DNA from: Clostridiales bacterium
GTDB taxonomy: Bacteria; Bacillota; Clostridia; Mahellales; Mahellaceae
Assembly: GCA_030156435.1 (NCBI GenBank)
Contig: JASGMM010000010.1
Coordinates: 1 to 38,099, forward strand
Direction of reading: 5' to 3'
Length of the DNA: 38,099 bases
Under the pieces are notes generated by a model that saw only the letters and a program-made list of their open reading frames with translations, was not told the origin of the DNA and made no database searches. The first letter of the stretch is position 1; each line of letters opens with the position of its first letter. The position numbers were made by a program, and so were the translations under genes. Shown piece after piece: positions 1-6,932 of this stretch.

Positions 1-80
1 ATCAGCTATTTTCAGGCATGTGCGTGGGGTAAAATGTTTTTTATTGCGCCTGCAAACGTGCTATTTATCTCTATCTCCGG

Positions 81-118
81 ACATCGCAATTAGCTCTAAC
101 GGGAGCTATTTGCGATGT
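81..118. repeat. Inverted repeat at the left end of the repeat copy
   Basis: A 16-bp inverted repeat with one mismatch: the left arm is at 81-96 (acatcgcaattagctc) and the right arm at 103-118 (gagctatttgcgatgt), with a 6-nt loop. The right arm is also the first part of the interspersed repeat described at 103-162, while the left arm has no counterpart at the second copy near 15.1 kb. It could be a hairpin of a larger element extending off the left edge of the window. No function can be assigned. Confidence 0.6.
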
Positions 119-162
119 ACACATTTTTCCCCTTAAGAAAAAAGCATATTAGCTTCATTATC
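103..162 (+). repeat. 60-bp interspersed repeat, copy 1
   Basis: This segment matches 15089-15149 with two substitutions and one indel over 60 bases. It ends at 162, and integrase homology starts right after it, in a frame that meets an in-frame stop (150-152) inside the repeat. The repeat therefore marks the breakpoint of the truncated recombinase. The shared right boundary ends in ttcattatc in both copies. It may be the end of a mobile element or MITE; no transposase is visible in the window. Confidence 0.7.
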
Positions 163-446
163 ATGGATTTGTGTGTTGCTGGGATAATGGTGAACCCTTC
201 AAGCCGGATTATATAACCCATGCTTTCAAAAAAATATTAGCAAAACTTGAATTGCCTAATGTGAGATTCCACGACTTACGCCACACTCATGCTACGCTAC
301 TTCTAGAACAAGGTGTCCATCCAGAAGTAGTACAGGAACGCATTGGACATTCAAGCATTACAATTACTTTGGATACTTATTCTCATCTTGTGCCCAATTT
401 ACAGCAGGAAGCCGCTCAAAAAATTGATGATATGCTTTCCAAATAG
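163..446 (+). pseudogene. Tyrosine recombinase (phage integrase family), C-terminal fragment
   Basis: The fragment keeps about 91 residues of the catalytic C-terminus of a tyrosine recombinase of the Tn916/phage integrase family. Counting from the GTG at 171, it has the HxxR box (HDLR, residues 34-37), the third conserved histidine (GHSS, H60) and the tyrosine nucleophile (DTYSH, Y70), followed by a short normal tail. The N-terminal arm-binding and core-binding domains and the first catalytic arginine are missing, since a full integrase has about 370-400 residues. Upstream the frame runs into a stop at 150-152 inside an interspersed repeat, so this is a remnant and not a short gene. It lies 94 bp from tRNA-Pro, a typical attachment site for such integrases, which suggests a decayed integrative element. 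A 12-bp palindrome (450-461) follows the stop codon. Confidence 0.85.
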
Positions 447-480
447 TAGAACGCTAGCGTTTCGTTTGCAAACACATTAA

Positions 481-524
481 AAATAAAAATATAGCAGTTT
501 GCATCAATGCTCGCAAACCGCTGC
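481..524 (-). terminator. Probable terminator of tRNA-Pro
   Basis: Read on the minus strand, an imperfect stem (513-524 with 494-502; GTTTGC/GCAAAC core, GCAG/CTGC base, small bulge) is followed by the T-rich run TATATTTTTATTTTT. It lies directly downstream of the tRNA-Pro 3' end. Confidence 0.6.
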
Positions 525-540
525 TTCAAGCCATTTTTAA

Positions 541-617
541 TGGTCGGGATGACAGGATTCGAACCTGCGACCTCATGGTCCCGAACCATGCGCGCTACCA
601 AGCTGCGCCACATCCCG
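541..617 (-). tRNA. tRNA-Pro (anticodon CGG)
   Basis: A 77-nt cloverleaf with acceptor stem CGGGATG/CATCCCG, discriminator A and an encoded CCA end. The T arm carries GGTTCGAATCC. The anticodon loop is TTCGGGA between CATGG and CCATG, which gives anticodon CGG (codon CCG). It has its own promoter at 686-714 and a terminator on its 3' side. The nearby integrase fragment suggests that this tRNA gene once served as an integration site. Confidence 0.95.
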
Positions 618-685
618 ATTATACAGAATCATATATCCGCCACCTGTGCATTAGCATAGATGGCGGAACTTCTCAATCCTTTTAT

Positions 686-714
686 ATTATACATGAACTT
701 TTATTTACATTCAA
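686..714 (-). promoter_or_regulatory. Sigma-A type promoter for tRNA-Pro
   Basis: On the minus strand, -35 TTGAAT (709-714) and -10 TATAAT (686-691) are separated by 17 bp. The transcript would start near 679 and run about 60 nt before the tRNA. That leader holds a CCGCCA/TGGCGG stem around 638-667. There is no coding sequence between the promoter and the tRNA. Confidence 0.65.
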
Positions 715-784
715 GTACCTTACAATCATTTTTTATGACACAAACATGAACTCATGTGACTATGCAACGCCGGCTTGGTAACAA

Positions 785-2443
785 TTATAATGTTTTACCA
801 TTGAGATCCTTTAATTGTGAAACTATGCGTTTAAACTCGGCATCCAGTTGCTCGACATTATCGTTCTTTCCAGGCTTAGAAAGCTTCCCAGCTATCGATG
901 CCAGTCTCATCCGCAATATCAATTCCTCCTCTTGACGCTTTATATTCCCCTCTGTGTTTTTGCTGGACATAGCGCGTTCCGATTCATTCAAGTACTCCGT
1001 ATAATTGCCATCAAACATTTTAGCCGTCCCATTGTCGATAATAATTATTCTATCCGCTATGCTATCCACAAACCGCCTGTCATGTGATGTAAACAGCATT
1101 GTGCCTTCATACTCTTTGAGTACCGATTGCAATGTTTCCATTGAAAATAGATCGAGGTAATTAGTCGGTTCGTCTAATATGAGTAGGTTGGCATCGGACA
1201 AAAGCAATTTTGCGATTGATAATTTAACCCTTTCTCCGCCACTTAATACAGCTACTTTTTTATATACATCATCCCTCTTAAATAATAACCGAGCTAAAAT
1301 CGTCCTTGCCATCCATTGCGAACAACGGCTTCCTTTCATAACATTTTCTAAAATGGTCTGATTAGGATCCAACATTTCCATCTCTTGGCTAAAATATGCT
1401 ATCTGCGCTCCAGCAGCAACTTTTATCTTCGGATGTCCTGATATTATCATCTTTATGAGTGTAGTCTTACCCACGCCGTTCTTACCAATTAAAGCTGTTT
1501 TGGAATCATTAGCCACTTCAAAATTCAACTTATTGAATAATACTCGGTTCCCAAAACTCAAACTAATATCTTCTCCTTTGATAAGGATCTTGCCTCCCGG
1601 ACGGCTAACAGGATTAAATTCTATTTTTATACTTTCCAATGCTCTAGGCTTATCTTTAATCTCTAATTTTTCAAGACGTGTTTGCATATCCTTAACTGAT
1701 TTATACAGCTTTTCCTGCTTCTCAGTTGCGTTTCTTTTATGCAATCGCGCTTCGGAATTGCCCATCCTTTTTGGAGCTTTTTTTATACTCCCTGCTTTAT
1801 TGCTCAGAGCATTTATCGTTGTCTCAAGTTTTTTCTTTTCATTCACATACTGCTCATATTCGAATTCCTGTCTTTCTCTCTCGGCATCCTTTTGCTGTTT
1901 ATAGCTGCTATAATTACCCAAGTAACATTTTACTTTGCCATTTTCAATCTCTAGGATACTGTTGCACAGCTTGTCGAGTAATTCACGGTCATGTGATATT
2001 AAAAGCAAAGCGCCATTATATTTCATGAACTTTTTCTCTATAAGCGATATGCCGTCTATATCCAGGTTAGAGGTTGGCTCGTCGGCAAACAGCAGGCCAG
2101 TAGTTTTGTTCAGTTGATTGGCAATCTTTAATCTCGTTCGTTCTCCACCGCTCAAATAGCGTATGTCTTTATCTTTGATGCCAAATTCCTTCACCATATA
2201 ACCATCCGCCTTATTATCGGTTGTCCCGAATTGCTTTATATATGCTAAATCAGTAAAGCGTCTTACATTCCCCTCATCAGGAGTTATATTACCAGTAAGT
2301 ATCTCCATAAGCGTAGTCTTGCCTGCTCCGTTGAGCCCTACTATGCCTATCCTATCGCCATAGTATACTTTCAAATCATCAAACTCCAATATGAGCCTAT
2401 CGCCATAGTATTTTTTAACATTTTGTGCATGTAGCAATAACAT
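785..2443 (-). CDS. ABC-F family ATPase (probable antibiotic-resistance ribosome protection protein)
   Basis: A soluble twin-ABC protein of 552 residues without membrane segments, as expected for ABC-F proteins that act on the ribosome. Domain 1 has Walker A GLNGAGKTT (residues 36-44), signature LSGGER and Walker B LLFADEPTSNLD. A highly charged linker (roughly 190-280) holds the interdomain (PtIM/ARD) region. Domain 2 has Walker A GKNGVGKTT, signature LSGGER and Walker B LLILDEPTNYLD, and a charged C-terminal tail follows. The ATG at 2443 was chosen because GGGAGG lies 7-8 nt upstream; a longer TTG reading from 2482 would start inside a hairpin. The layout fits the Lsa/Vga/VmlR/CplR side of the family, whose members displace lincosamides, pleuromutilins and streptogramin A from the peptidyl transferase centre. 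Which drugs it covers cannot be read from sequence. The long structured leader supports drug-inducible expression. Confidence 0.88.
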   Translation of the reverse strand: MLLLHAQNVKKYYGDRLILEFDDLKVYYGDRIGIVGLNGAGKTTLMEILTGNITPDEGNVRRFTDLAYIKQFGTTDNKADGYMVKEFGIKDKDIRYLSGGERTRLKIANQLNKTTGLLFADEPTSNLDIDGISLIEKKFMKYNGALLLISHDRELLDKLCNSILEIENGKVKCYLGNYSSYKQQKDAERERQEFEYEQYVNEKKKLETTINALSNKAGSIKKAPKRMGNSEARLHKRNATEKQEKLYKSVKDMQTRLEKLEIKDKPRALESIKIEFNPVSRPGGKILIKGEDISLSFGNRVLFNKLNFEVANDSKTALIGKNGVGKTTLIKMIISGHPKIKVAAGAQIAYFSQEMEMLDPNQTILENVMKGSRCSQWMARTILARLLFKRDDVYKKVAVLSGGERVKLSIAKLLLSDANLLILDEPTNYLDLFSMETLQSVLKEYEGTMLFTSHDRRFVDSIADRIIIIDNGTAKMFDGNYTEYLNESERAMSSKNTEGNIKRQEEELILRMRLASIAGKLSKPGKNDNVEQLDAEFKRIVSQLKDLNGKTL

Positions 2444-2477
2444 AAAAAACCTCCCTAATCTTATTCCAGAGAGGTTT
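2444..2477 (-). promoter_or_regulatory. Terminator-like hairpin that contains the SD of the ABC-F gene
   Basis: On the minus strand, AAACCTCTC (2469-2477) can pair with GGGAGGTTT (2447-2455): nine base pairs including one G-U, with a 13-nt loop. A run of six T follows, and the ATG comes directly after it. The 3' arm contains the Shine-Dalgarno sequence. The hairpin can therefore act as an intrinsic terminator, as an SD-sequestering element, or both, as seen in leaders of inducible resistance genes. That it responds to drugs is an inference. Confidence 0.65.
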
Positions 2478-2752
2478 GTCAACTTCGATTTCGGTTTGCA
2501 GCCATATAAAAGCCGTATTGCGACAATACATTATTCTTATACGCAGGAGTGTTCCTTAGTATAAAGGATCATTCTGGCTGACTAGTACTATAAATTGTGG
2601 GGGCTTATATTCAACAAAAGCTCTTTTTGCGATATAAAGATACATGTAAACTAAAACCGAAAAACAACCAATCTGGAACACATAACATTGATATTTGCGT
2701 ATAACGCACATGCGAAATACGTATAGATATAAGATTCAATATATATTCCAAA

Positions 2753-2791
2753 TTAGTCATTCTTCATATTAAAAAGTACCTTTCCTTTCAT
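2753..2791 (-). CDS. Candidate leader peptide (12 codons) upstream of ABC-F gene
   Basis: A short ORF, MKGKVLFNMKND, sits in the 5' part of the ABC-F leader, about 35 nt after the predicted transcript start and about 310 nt before the ABC-F start codon. An internal in-frame ATG (2767) has a purine-rich AAGGAAAGG 11 nt upstream, so the translated product may be only MKND. Leader uORFs whose translation is stalled by drugs control several ABC-F and erm genes. No function is proven, and an ORF this short could occur by chance. Confidence 0.35.
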   Translation of the reverse strand: MKGKVLFNMKND

Positions 2792-2831
2792 ATTCTTGCT
2801 TCTTATTATGCTTCTATGGCTACAATATTAT

Positions 2832-2859
2832 TTTATAACGTTTGAAGCATTTATGTCAA
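2832..2859 (-). promoter_or_regulatory. Promoter of the ABC-F transcript
   Basis: On the minus strand, a perfect -35 TTGACA (2854-2859) and -10 TATAAA (2832-2837) have a 16-bp spacer. Transcription would start near 2825, giving a ~380-nt untranslated leader. The leader (2444-2825) holds the small uORF, the hairpin at the start codon, and a possible long-range pairing of TTTCGGTTT (2654-2662) with AAACCGAAA (2489-2497). No other gene is visible in 2444-2911. Confidence 0.7.
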
Positions 2860-2911
2860 GCCGATGGAATTATCATCCGAATGCCCGGCAATGACATGTT
2901 TGCAAGCTTAT

Positions 2912-2965
2912 AGAAGAACAAACGGCTTCCTTTTGCTGGCATATTTTTGCAAAAAGAAGCCGTTT
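2912..2965 (-). terminator. Terminator of the tRNA-Gln/tRNA-Glu unit
   Basis: A long hairpin with a perfect 10-bp outer stem (2920-2929 with 2956-2965, AAACGGCTTC/GAAGCCGTTT), extended inward by CTTTTGC/GCAAAAAG with a bulge. On the minus strand it is followed by TTTGTTCTTC. It lies 13 nt past the encoded CCA of tRNA-Glu. Confidence 0.75.
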
Positions 2966-2978
2966 ACAGATAAACAAA

Positions 2979-3054
2979 TGGTAGCCCTAAGGGGATTCGA
3001 ACCCCTGTTACCGCCGTGAGAGGGCGGCGTCCTAGGCCGCTAGACCATAGGGCC
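2979..3054 (-). tRNA. tRNA-Glu (anticodon CTC)
   Basis: A 76-nt cloverleaf with an encoded CCA. The acceptor stem is GGCCCTA/TAGGGCT with a G-T end pair. The T arm has GGTTCGAATCC. The anticodon loop CTCTCAC between CCGCC and GGCGG gives CTC (codon GAG). It lies 8 nt downstream of tRNA-Gln and both follow gltX, whose product charges tRNA-Glu. Confidence 0.95.
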
Positions 3055-3062
3055 ATATTTTA

Positions 3063-3136
3063 TGGCTGCGGGACTAGGATTCGAACCTAGACAGCATGAT
3101 CCAGAGTCATGAGTGCTACCGTTACACAATCCCGCA
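3063..3136 (-). tRNA. tRNA-Gln (anticodon CTG)
   Basis: A 74-nt cloverleaf with acceptor stem TGCGGGA/TCCCGCA. The weak U1-A72 end pair is typical of bacterial tRNA-Gln. The discriminator is G and CCA is encoded. The anticodon loop CTCTGGA between CATGA and TCATG gives CTG (codon CAG). In most Firmicutes this tRNA is first mischarged with glutamate by a non-discriminating GluRS and then amidated by GatCAB, which fits its place directly behind gltX. Confidence 0.95.
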
Positions 3137-3153
3137 ACTCATCAGCAATTGTT

Positions 3154-3182
3154 ATTTTAGCATAAGCCAATGCAAAATGCAA
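3154..3182 (-). promoter_or_regulatory. Possible own promoter of the tRNA-Gln/Glu pair
   Basis: On the minus strand, -35 TTGCAT (3177-3182) and -10 TAAAAT (3154-3159) have a 17-bp spacer and a TGC extended -10. It sits in the 50-nt gap behind the gltX stop codon, so the tRNAs need not depend on read-through from gltX. Confidence 0.45.
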
Positions 3183-3186
3183 TAGG

Positions 3187-4656
3187 CTATGCCAACTTTT
3201 TTATATATTCTATAGCACGAGCCATGCGATCCAATGTTCTTTCCTTACCCAACAGTTCCATTATGTCGAAAAGCCCTGGCCCTACAGTGCGCCCTGATAT
3301 AGCAAGCCTTGTGGGATGAATGATATCCGATCCTTTTATACCAAGTTCGTCTATTAGTGACCTATAAGCCGCTTCAGTAGAAGCCGCGTCGAATTTATCC
3401 ACGCTTTGCAATGCCGACCGACCTTTTTCCAACAGTTCGGCTACTCCTTCTTTCAAAAAATGTTTTTTCACGCCAGCAGCATCAAACTCAAAATCGTTTG
3501 TCAAAAAGTATGAACAGGCATCAGCCAGTTCCACCAGTGTACGGGTTCTTTCTCTGACAGCAGCTACTACGCGCTTTAGATAATCGCGCATATCAGGCGA
3601 TATTTGCTCTGGCAATAAGCCTTTTTGCCACATAAACGGTATAGATAGATCCACAAGGCTATCTATGTTGATAGAACGTATATAATTGCCATTTAGCCAC
3701 GTAAGTTTTTTGGTATCATATACGGCGGCGTTCTTGGATACTTTGGCCAGATCAAACTGCTTTACGCATTCTTCTATGGATATCATTTCCTGATCGCCTT
3801 CTGGAGACCATCCTAGTAATGCTAAATAATTTACTATAGCTTCAGGTAGATAGCCTTGATCGCGAAATTCTTCTACTGAAGTGGCACCGTGGCGTTTGCT
3901 CAATTTGCTTCTGTCCGGCGCCAGAATCATAGGAACGTGTGCAAACACCGGTGCATCATGCCCTAACGCCTGGTATACCAGCAATTGCTTGGGTGTATTA
4001 GACAAATGTTCCTCCGCCCTTATAACATGGCTTATTTCCATAGCATGGTCGTCTACAGCACATACGAAATTATACGTCGGCATACCGTCCGATTTTTGTA
4101 TTATAAAATCATCCAGCAATGCATTGTCAAATGTAACGGTACCTCGTATCACATCCTCAACCACTGTTACCCCTTCAGAGGGCACTTTTAATCTTACTAC
4201 CGGCTTGCGCCCCTGCTTCTGCAAAGACTGCTGTTCCTCAACGGTAAGACTACGGCAGCGCCCGTCATAGCGCGGCGCTTTACCCTCTTTTATAGCCTGC
4301 TGGCGTCGTTGCTCCAATTCTTCCTGAGTACAATAGCAGTAATAAGCTTTATCTTCGTCCAACAACCTTCGTATTTCTTTTGAATAAAGATCTAAACGCT
4401 GTGACTGAAAGTATGGACCATAATCCCCTCCTACATCAGGACCTTCATCCCAGTCTAAACCTAGCCATTTCATACTGCTTATTATCTGTTCTACCGAATC
4501 CTCTTTAAGGCGTCCTCTGTCGGTATCTTCTATACGCAATATAAACCTGCCGTTGTTATGGCGAGCAAACAACCAATTAAAAAGAGCAGTTCTGGCACCG
4601 CCTATATGTAAATATCCGGTAGGGCTTGGTGCAAATCTCACTCGTATGTCAGTCAA
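3187..4656 (-). CDS. gltX: Glutamyl-tRNA synthetase (class I, probably non-discriminating)
   Basis: GltX attaches glutamate to tRNA-Glu in the cytoplasm. The 489-residue product has the normal bacterial length. The Rossmann ATP site starts at the N-terminus ([20 protein letters not shown], with HIGG as the HIGH-type motif near residue 15). The KMSKS-type loop is KLSKRHG around residue 240, and an all-helical anticodon-binding domain follows. The TTG at 4656 was chosen because AGGAG lies 8 nt upstream and the family start aligns there; the upstream continuation runs through tRNA-Val and is not coding. The gene lies between tRNA-Val (43 nt upstream) and tRNA-Gln plus tRNA-Glu (50 nt downstream). 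Being linked to both tRNAs suggests, without proof, the dual-specificity enzyme common in Firmicutes. No T-box leader was recognised. Confidence 0.97.
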   Translation of the reverse strand: MTDIRVRFAPSPTGYLHIGGARTALFNWLFARHNNGRFILRIEDTDRGRLKEDSVEQIISSMKWLGLDWDEGPDVGGDYGPYFQSQRLDLYSKEIRRLLDEDKAYYCYCTQEELEQRRQQAIKEGKAPRYDGRCRSLTVEEQQSLQKQGRKPVVRLKVPSEGVTVVEDVIRGTVTFDNALLDDFIIQKSDGMPTYNFVCAVDDHAMEISHVIRAEEHLSNTPKQLLVYQALGHDAPVFAHVPMILAPDRSKLSKRHGATSVEEFRDQGYLPEAIVNYLALLGWSPEGDQEMISIEECVKQFDLAKVSKNAAVYDTKKLTWLNGNYIRSINIDSLVDLSIPFMWQKGLLPEQISPDMRDYLKRVVAAVRERTRTLVELADACSYFLTNDFEFDAAGVKKHFLKEGVAELLEKGRSALQSVDKFDAASTEAAYRSLIDELGIKGSDIIHPTRLAISGRTVGPGLFDIMELLGKERTLDRMARAIEYIKKLA

Positions 4657-4698
4657 GTTATTCTCTCCTCTAATCTTTGATAATAAAAAAAGAAGTAT

Positions 4699-4775
4699 TG
4701 GTGGGATTAACAGGGATCGAACCTGTGACCTCCACGATGTCAACGTGGCGCTCTAACCAGCTGAGCTATAACCCC
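4699..4775 (-). tRNA. tRNA-Val (anticodon GAC)
   Basis: A 77-nt cloverleaf with acceptor stem GGGGTTA/TAATCCC, discriminator A and an encoded CCA. The T arm is AGGTTCGATCCCT. The anticodon loop TTGACAT between CCACG and CGTGG gives GAC (codon GTC). It is transcribed from a promoter 28 nt upstream and is probably on the same primary transcript as gltX. Confidence 0.95.
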
Positions 4776-4802
4776 ATATGATACTTCTCTCTCTCGTTTA
4801 TT

Positions 4803-4830
4803 ATTATACACTATTTTTATGATTTATCAA
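4803..4830 (-). promoter_or_regulatory. Promoter of tRNA-Val and gltX
   Basis: On the minus strand, -35 TTGATA (4825-4830) and a perfect -10 TATAAT (4803-4808) are 16 bp apart. The -35 hexamer coincides with the last bases of the hairpin-rich segment upstream (the sequence ending in CACTTGA), so that segment may have contributed half of the present promoter. Confidence 0.65.
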
Positions 4831-4985
4831 GTGCTGACTTCTCCCCGCCACAAGCAACGAGGGTCCTATTTACTTCCAAGCTTCTCCCGCACTCTCAGGC
4901 ATAAGCCTTATAACATGCAGGTACTGACCTGTTTCAATAGACTTTACTATCTATACACCCAACGGTGTATTGGCAATAGCTTAAG
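4826..4985 (-). mobile_element. Possible relic of an IS200/IS605-type element (end structures only)
   Basis: This non-coding stretch is dense in small stems on the minus strand: ATACACC-GTTG-GGTGTAT, TAGA...TCTA, CAGGT-CAGT-ACCTG and AGGC-TTAT-GCCT. A stretch of the form GGAAG...CCCTCG...CGGGGAGAAGTCA...CTTGA follows. The last part resembles the 3' ends of TnpB (OrfB) elements, which encode the guide-scaffold RNA and end near TTGA/TCAA. No tnpA or tnpB ORF is present, so it would be a non-autonomous (PATE-like) or decayed copy. The family call rests on memory of such ends and was not searched. The rest of the gap (4986-5266) shows nothing else assignable apart from weak promoter-like sequences. 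Confidence 0.4.
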
Positions 4986-5266
4986 ACATTGAGTCTAAAT
5001 CCCTAATTTATAATATGATTATATAACAAAAGTGTTTATTATGCAAGTGGGTACAGTACTTATTTTCCAGTCAAACTTAAGCATTCATCCCTGTCACAAG
5101 TATCAAGGCTTTCTGATAAACCTTAGGTAATTTCGGAATTGTTATTATTCTGTGACATTGACAGCTTATGTGCTATATTATGTGTAAAAATGTCATCAAT
5201 TATACTCTGACATATTATGAATCGCGGTTATGCAAACTAACAATACCCGTCAGGATAAGAAAGTGG

Positions 5267-5272
5267 TATAAT
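5267..5272 (+). promoter_or_regulatory. Extended -10 promoter of mrp
   Basis: TGGTATAAT gives a perfect -10 (TATAAT) with a TGn extension and no clear -35 box. Transcription would start near 5279, 22 nt before the chosen mrp start. A second candidate with GTGACA and TATATT (16-bp spacer) lies near 5152-5180. Confidence 0.5.
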
Positions 5273-5300
5273 GGTGAAAACTAAATCGCAGGAGGATTTT

Positions 5301-6374
5301 ATGGTTACAAAAGAACAGATATTGGATGCTCTGAGGAAGGTAATAGACCCAGAGATAGGCAAAGATATTGTGGATCTGGGTATGGTCCATAATGTAGATA
5401 TAGGCGATGGGCAGGTTGTCGTCGATATACACTTAACCATAAAGGGGTGTCCGTTGCAGAACAAAATACGCGACGATGTAATAGCTGCCATTTCGGCATT
5501 GCCCGGCGTTAATAGTGTTAAAGTTAACATAGGTGAAATGACAAACGATGAGAAACAAGCTCTTAGTAAGCGATTCGGGCAGAAGCGCGAGGTATTGTTT
5601 GAGAATACTCATGTAATAGCGGTAGGCAGTGGCAAAGGCGGCGTAGGCAAATCAACCATAACCGCAAATCTGGCGTTGGCACTGCATAAGCTAGGATACA
5701 AGGTCGGGCTTATAGATACTGATATACTCGGCTATAGCATACCCAGCCTGCTAGGTACCAAAGGCAAGCAGGCCACTGCCATCGACGAGCATACTATAAT
5801 GCCTATAGAAGCCCACGGAATCAAGACGATATCCATGGGTAATTTCATGTCCGAAGAAGATGTAGCTCTGATATGGCGCGGACCCATACTAGGGGGTATC
5901 CTGGAGCAGTTCTTCAGTGATGTCTATTGGGGTGATCTGGATTACTTGGTTCTAGACCTGCCACCGGGCACAGGTGATGTACCGCTCAGCGTATTACAAC
6001 GAATACCCACTTCAAAGTTACTATTAGTAACAACACCGCAATCTTCGGCTGCCCATGTAGCAGGACGTTTGGGCAATATGGCTGAAAAAGTCAAAGTGGA
6101 CATACTTGGTATAATAGAAAATATGTCATACTTTATATGCCCTAACTGTTCAGCCAAACACTACATTTTCGGCCAAGGCGAAACCGAAGCAATAACCAAG
6201 ATATTAAATACAGAAATTCTAGGCCAAATACCGCTGGATATCGAGATACGCCAGGATAGTGATAACGGCATACCTACGGTACTGAAGGAAGGCGATAATT
6301 CGGCAAAGATATATATGGATATAGCCGAACGTATCACAGAAAAATTGCCTGTTTCATGCCATACAAACGAATAA
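5301..6374 (+). CDS. mrp: Mrp/ApbC/Nbp35-type iron-sulfur cluster carrier ATPase
   Basis: A cytoplasmic P-loop ATPase that binds and hands over Fe-S clusters. Of 357 residues, about the first 80 form a MIP18/DUF59 domain (DPEIGKDIVDLGMV, with the conserved GCPL). The deviant Walker A GKGGVGKST follows near residue 112, then the switch-type VLDLPPGTGD and the CPNC pair near residue 270 that would hold a bridging [4Fe-4S] cluster. The ATG at 5301 was chosen for its GGAGG 7 nt upstream; a further ATG at 5271 overlaps the -10 box of the promoter. It is the only complete plus-strand gene here, convergent with fur and sharing a terminator with it. Fe-S carriage beside an iron-uptake locus makes biological sense, but the genes are not in one operon. 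Confidence 0.93.
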   Translation: MVTKEQILDALRKVIDPEIGKDIVDLGMVHNVDIGDGQVVVDIHLTIKGCPLQNKIRDDVIAAISALPGVNSVKVNIGEMTNDEKQALSKRFGQKREVLFENTHVIAVGSGKGGVGKSTITANLALALHKLGYKVGLIDTDILGYSIPSLLGTKGKQATAIDEHTIMPIEAHGIKTISMGNFMSEEDVALIWRGPILGGILEQFFSDVYWGDLDYLVLDLPPGTGDVPLSVLQRIPTSKLLLVTTPQSSAAHVAGRLGNMAEKVKVDILGIIENMSYFICPNCSAKHYIFGQGETEAITKILNTEILGQIPLDIEIRQDSDNGIPTVLKEGDNSAKIYMDIAERITEKLPVSCHTNE

Positions 6375-6396
6375 GCAGGATATCCTCCTGCTTATT
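6370..6396. terminator. Bidirectional terminator between mrp and fur
   Basis: A perfect 11-bp stem (AATAAGCAGGA at 6370-6380, TCCTGCTTATT at 6386-6396) with a 5-nt loop. It overlaps the mrp stop codon and touches the fur stop codon. T-rich sequence on both sides is modest, so strength is uncertain. Confidence 0.65.
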
Positions 6397-6848
6397 CATT
6401 CATTTTCATTCTGGCTATTACGACATTCGCTGCAATAGCCGAAGAATTTCAACATATGGTCGGTTATATCGAAACCGTAATCTTCCTCTACGAGTCTTTC
6501 CAATCTTTCTAAGAAATCCTCTTTAACCTCTATAACCTTACCGCATTTAATGCATATCAAATGATGATGCTGATGATCCTCGTTATGGTGATTTAACTCA
6601 TAGCGCGTCTTGCCATCGTCAAAATCCAGCCTATATATAACATCCATTTCTTCTAGCAATTGAAGCGTCCTATATATCGTGGCCAATCCTATCTCCGGAT
6701 ATTTCTTCTTAACCTGTTCATATATTTCTTCAGGGGTCATATGCTTACCTTCATTTTCCACTATAGCGTCCAATGTAGCTCGCCTTTGAGTAGTAAATTT
6801 ATAACCCTTCTGTTGCAACTGCTCCTTTAATGTTGTTATATTATCCAT
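6396..6848 (-). CDS. fur: Ferric uptake regulator family protein (Fur)
   Basis: A 150-residue Fur-family repressor. The N-terminal winged helix carries the family signature GLATIYRTLQLLEEM (residues ~50-65). The dimerisation domain has the His-rich HHNEDHQHHHLIC metal site, and a structural zinc site is formed by CIKC and CSEC. The metal-site spacing looks more like Fur than PerR or Zur, but the call by eye is not decisive. The ATG at 6848 has GAAGG 9 nt upstream. The gene is last in the feo cluster but has its own promoter. The feo promoter carries Fur boxes, so this protein is the likely regulator of iron uptake here. Confidence 0.88.
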   Translation of the reverse strand: MDNITTLKEQLQQKGYKFTTQRRATLDAIVENEGKHMTPEEIYEQVKKKYPEIGLATIYRTLQLLEEMDVIYRLDFDDGKTRYELNHHNEDHQHHHLICIKCGKVIEVKEDFLERLERLVEEDYGFDITDHMLKFFGYCSECRNSQNENE

Positions 6849-6887
6849 AATCGCGCACCTTCTTCTCAATTAGAAATAATATAATAT

Positions 6888-6916
6888 AGTATATGCGCAA
6901 ATTATGTATAAGTCAA
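6888..6916 (-). promoter_or_regulatory. Promoter of fur
   Basis: On the minus strand, -35 TTGACT (6911-6916) and -10 TATACT (6888-6893) have an ideal 17-bp spacer, in the 84-bp gap between feoA and fur. Fur can thus be made independently of the feo operon. The flanking sequence is AT-rich and has no clear 7-1-7 Fur box. Confidence 0.7.
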
Positions 6917-6932
6917 TAGAGGCCAAGCCTTT

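Noticed and set aside
618-626. Second TATAAT directly before tRNA-Pro
   Set aside because: It is only a few bases from the tRNA 5' end and cannot start the tRNA transcript; the promoter at 686-714 is well spaced.
1455-2117. Plus-strand ORFs opposite the ABC-F gene
   Set aside because: All lie antisense to a clear ABC-F gene, are rich in hydrophobic low-complexity sequence and have no ribosome sites.
4657-4743. N-terminal extension of gltX to 4743
   Set aside because: The extension reads through tRNA-Val and lacks a ribosome site; TTG at 4656 has AGGAG upstream and matches the family start.
5152-5180. TTGACA near 5158 as the -35 box of an mrp promoter
   Set aside because: No -10 at 16-18 bp from this TTGACA; the offset GTGACA/TATATT pair is possible but weaker than the extended -10 at 5267-5272.
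4776-5270. T-box leader for gltX
   Set aside because: No T-box consensus (AGGGTGGNACCGCG) or terminator/antiterminator pair was found on the gltX side; the segment lies upstream of the promoter.
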